Source: Paralvinella palmiformis
Lineage: Eukaryota > Annelida > Polychaeta > Terebellida > Alvinellidae
Length of the DNA: 64,000 nucleotides
Assembly (NCBI GenBank): GCA_025642065.1
Contig: JAODUP010001066.1
Span: 62,001 to 126,000 of the forward strand
Direction of reading: 5' to 3'
How positions within the stretch are numbered: the stretch's first letter is position 1; each line of letters opens with the position of its first letter. This document shows, piece by piece, positions 62,641-64,000 of the stretch. The notes below the pieces were generated by a model. It saw only the letters and a list, made by a program, of their open reading frames with translations, did not search any database and was not told the origin of the DNA. The translations under genes were made by a program, and so were the position numbers.

Positions 62641-62788
62641 ATTATAAGGCCTATTATTCATAAGGCTGACCAAGCTGAAGCCTGGAAACCCCATCGGGAC
62701 TAGGAGCTCGTCATTTGTTTTTGTTGATGCACGGTTCCCAGTGCCATGGGGCTCTAATGATTGAAGGCACTGACTCTGCTCCGTGGCG

Positions 62789-62791
<3 letters not shown>
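62640..62791 (-). other. GC-richer patch with short open frame, unassigned
   Basis: The minus frame ending at 62620 has about 55 non-repeat residues, with ATEQSQCLQSLEPHGTGNRA. It is less AT-rich than its surroundings. It may be a piece of an old element. Not recognised. Confidence 0.2.

Positions 62792-62854
<63 letters not shown>
62792..62854. repeat. (TA)n microsatellite
   Basis: TA array of about 63 bases. Confidence 0.97.
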
Positions 62855-62859
<5 letters not shown>

Positions 62860-62887
62860 CCATCTGGTGGTAACTGAATTATAATAT

Positions 62888-63080
62888 ACATAATGCATGT
62901 TTATATAGCGCCAGAACCAGGTAACCCTGTTCTGAGGCGCTGTACAATATTATTATCCCTGACTCAGACCTGTTTCCACCCAGCACACATCTCAACTTCC
63001 AAGCGGAGCATACAATGCATGTTGCCATTATAGGCGCAAAGCGTTACTCAAACACATAGCCATCGCGTGCTGTCAGGTAC
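62888..63080 (-). repeat. L2/CR1-like LINE or SINE 3' end
   Basis: On the minus strand TGTACAGCGCCTCAGAACAG and then CTGGCGCTATATAAACATGC (62940-62890) form the complementary GCGCCT/GGCGCTATATAAA pattern common at the 3' ends of L2/CR1 elements and SINEs that share their tails. The upstream 63080-62945 is not recognised. Confidence 0.45.
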
Positions 63081-63082
63081 TC

Positions 63083-63085
<3 letters not shown>

Positions 63086-63162
<77 letters not shown>

Positions 63163-63168
63163 CCTCAG

Positions 63169-63232
<64 letters not shown>
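63086..63232. repeat. two (TA)n arrays separated by 12 bases
   Basis: 63086-63159 and 63171-63232, split by GCACCCTCAGAC. Confidence 0.97.
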
Positions 63233-63234
<2 letters not shown>

Positions 63235-64000
63235 AGCTGCTTATTTAAATAATATATTTAAAGAATTGTGAGTAGAATTTTTCATGAGACCTGAAAAATT
63301 AAAATAGGACTATATACTGCTGTCTAGTGCCAACCGTACCAGGGTCAAGTTGTCTGCACTATCGTACAATAAAAGACTGAAATACCGGTGGTGGGGGCTC
63401 GAAGTACATAAAACCCTAGGTACAGGGCCATGGCTAAATATAGCCCTGATCAGAGGGCAATTAACTGTTGATAAAAACCTATTTAGATTCTGAGATTTCT
63501 TTGAATTCCTCAACTTTTTTTCTTTCTTTTTTATTTATTTTATATTTATCAGCACTGACATCATTTATTAGGTTCACTTAATTGACATAATCCTAATTAT
63601 TTCAAGTATAAAACAACCAAACGACAATGAGATAGAAATATTAATAAAAAGTGAACAATTGTAAATAATCAGTTGCTATTAGCTAGTTTGGTAGCCAATC
63701 AGTAACACAAAAAGGTAGCCACACTAAATAGGCAACAAAAGGTATATCTCTGTAGGCGTCTGAATCATTTCTGAGCGATGACAAAGAGTGAAATGTTTAA
63801 CTTGCAGATTGTTTTTACTTTAACCAGAGAACGTAAGTATACTTACGTTACCTGTTTTAACTCCACTTGATCCGGGTTTTTTTACACTGTTATTATTTTA
63901 ATCAAATCTTATAAAAAAAAAATCCAGAATTTGGTGTTTGGGTGACGGAGAGGTATCATCGGCTTCTTGATGAACACCATCGGTCTTCAATCTGCAAAGT
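63233..64000. other. no recognised gene
   Basis: Unassigned. Short palindrome GTAAGTATACTTAC at about 63834-63847. The minus frame 63310-63513 has no recognised motif. Confidence 0.5.

Overview
This is an AT-rich eukaryotic (animal) nuclear window. No complete host gene, rRNA or tRNA gene was recognised. It looks like an intergenic or intronic, repeat-dense stretch from an invertebrate, possibly a marine lophotrochozoan such as a mollusc. That guess rests on the mix of old Jockey/CR1/L2-like and RTE-like LINEs, a BEL/Pao fragment, hAT and Tigger-like DNA transposons, a tRNA-derived SINE and very many long (TA)n, (GT)n and (GTA)n arrays. Species-level placement is inference only.

Layout. 1-367 is an LTR-like piece of a repeat family called R1 here, with minus-strand copies at 9.5-10.5, 20.0-21.1, 22.6-23.5, 30.4 and 40.4-41.1 kb. 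5.0-6.2 kb is a decayed RTE-like LINE. 13.0-14.45 and 23.47-24.35 kb are two decayed hAT copies of one family. 16.3-19.15 kb is an L2/CR1-like LINE (minus) split by a second LINE (plus) and carrying a SINE piece, both flanked by short target-site duplications. Further L2/CR1-like copies lie at 29.5-30.35 kb and 35.9-38.8 kb, the latter the longest, with endonuclease and RT regions. 33.37-33.76, 42.18-42.84 and 56.9-57.84 kb are other LINE fragments. 42.87-43.49 kb is the integrase end plus DUF5641 region of a BEL/Pao element. 46.8-50.16 kb is a long decayed Jockey/CR1-type LINE with a zinc-knuckle ORF1. 52.9-53.1 kb is the C-terminal end of a pogo/Tigger-like transposase, next to a full tRNA-derived SINE. 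A second unidentified repeat family, R2, sits at 54.54-55.08 and 58.87-59.44 kb.

The most unusual part is 49.4-52.4 kb. A 286-bp segment whose near-identical partner lies 2.5 kb downstream is inserted in the LINE RT region between two copies of a 73-bp LINE piece, with microsatellite and ATG microhomology at the junctions. Next to it is a shuffled pentanucleotide-array locus with similar micro-junctions. Both look like replication template switching. A perfect 51-bp-arm hairpin lies at 61519-61625. I found no new multi-gene system. All coding remnants are mobile-element fragments with stops and frameshifts, and the remaining gene-free stretches are described as such.
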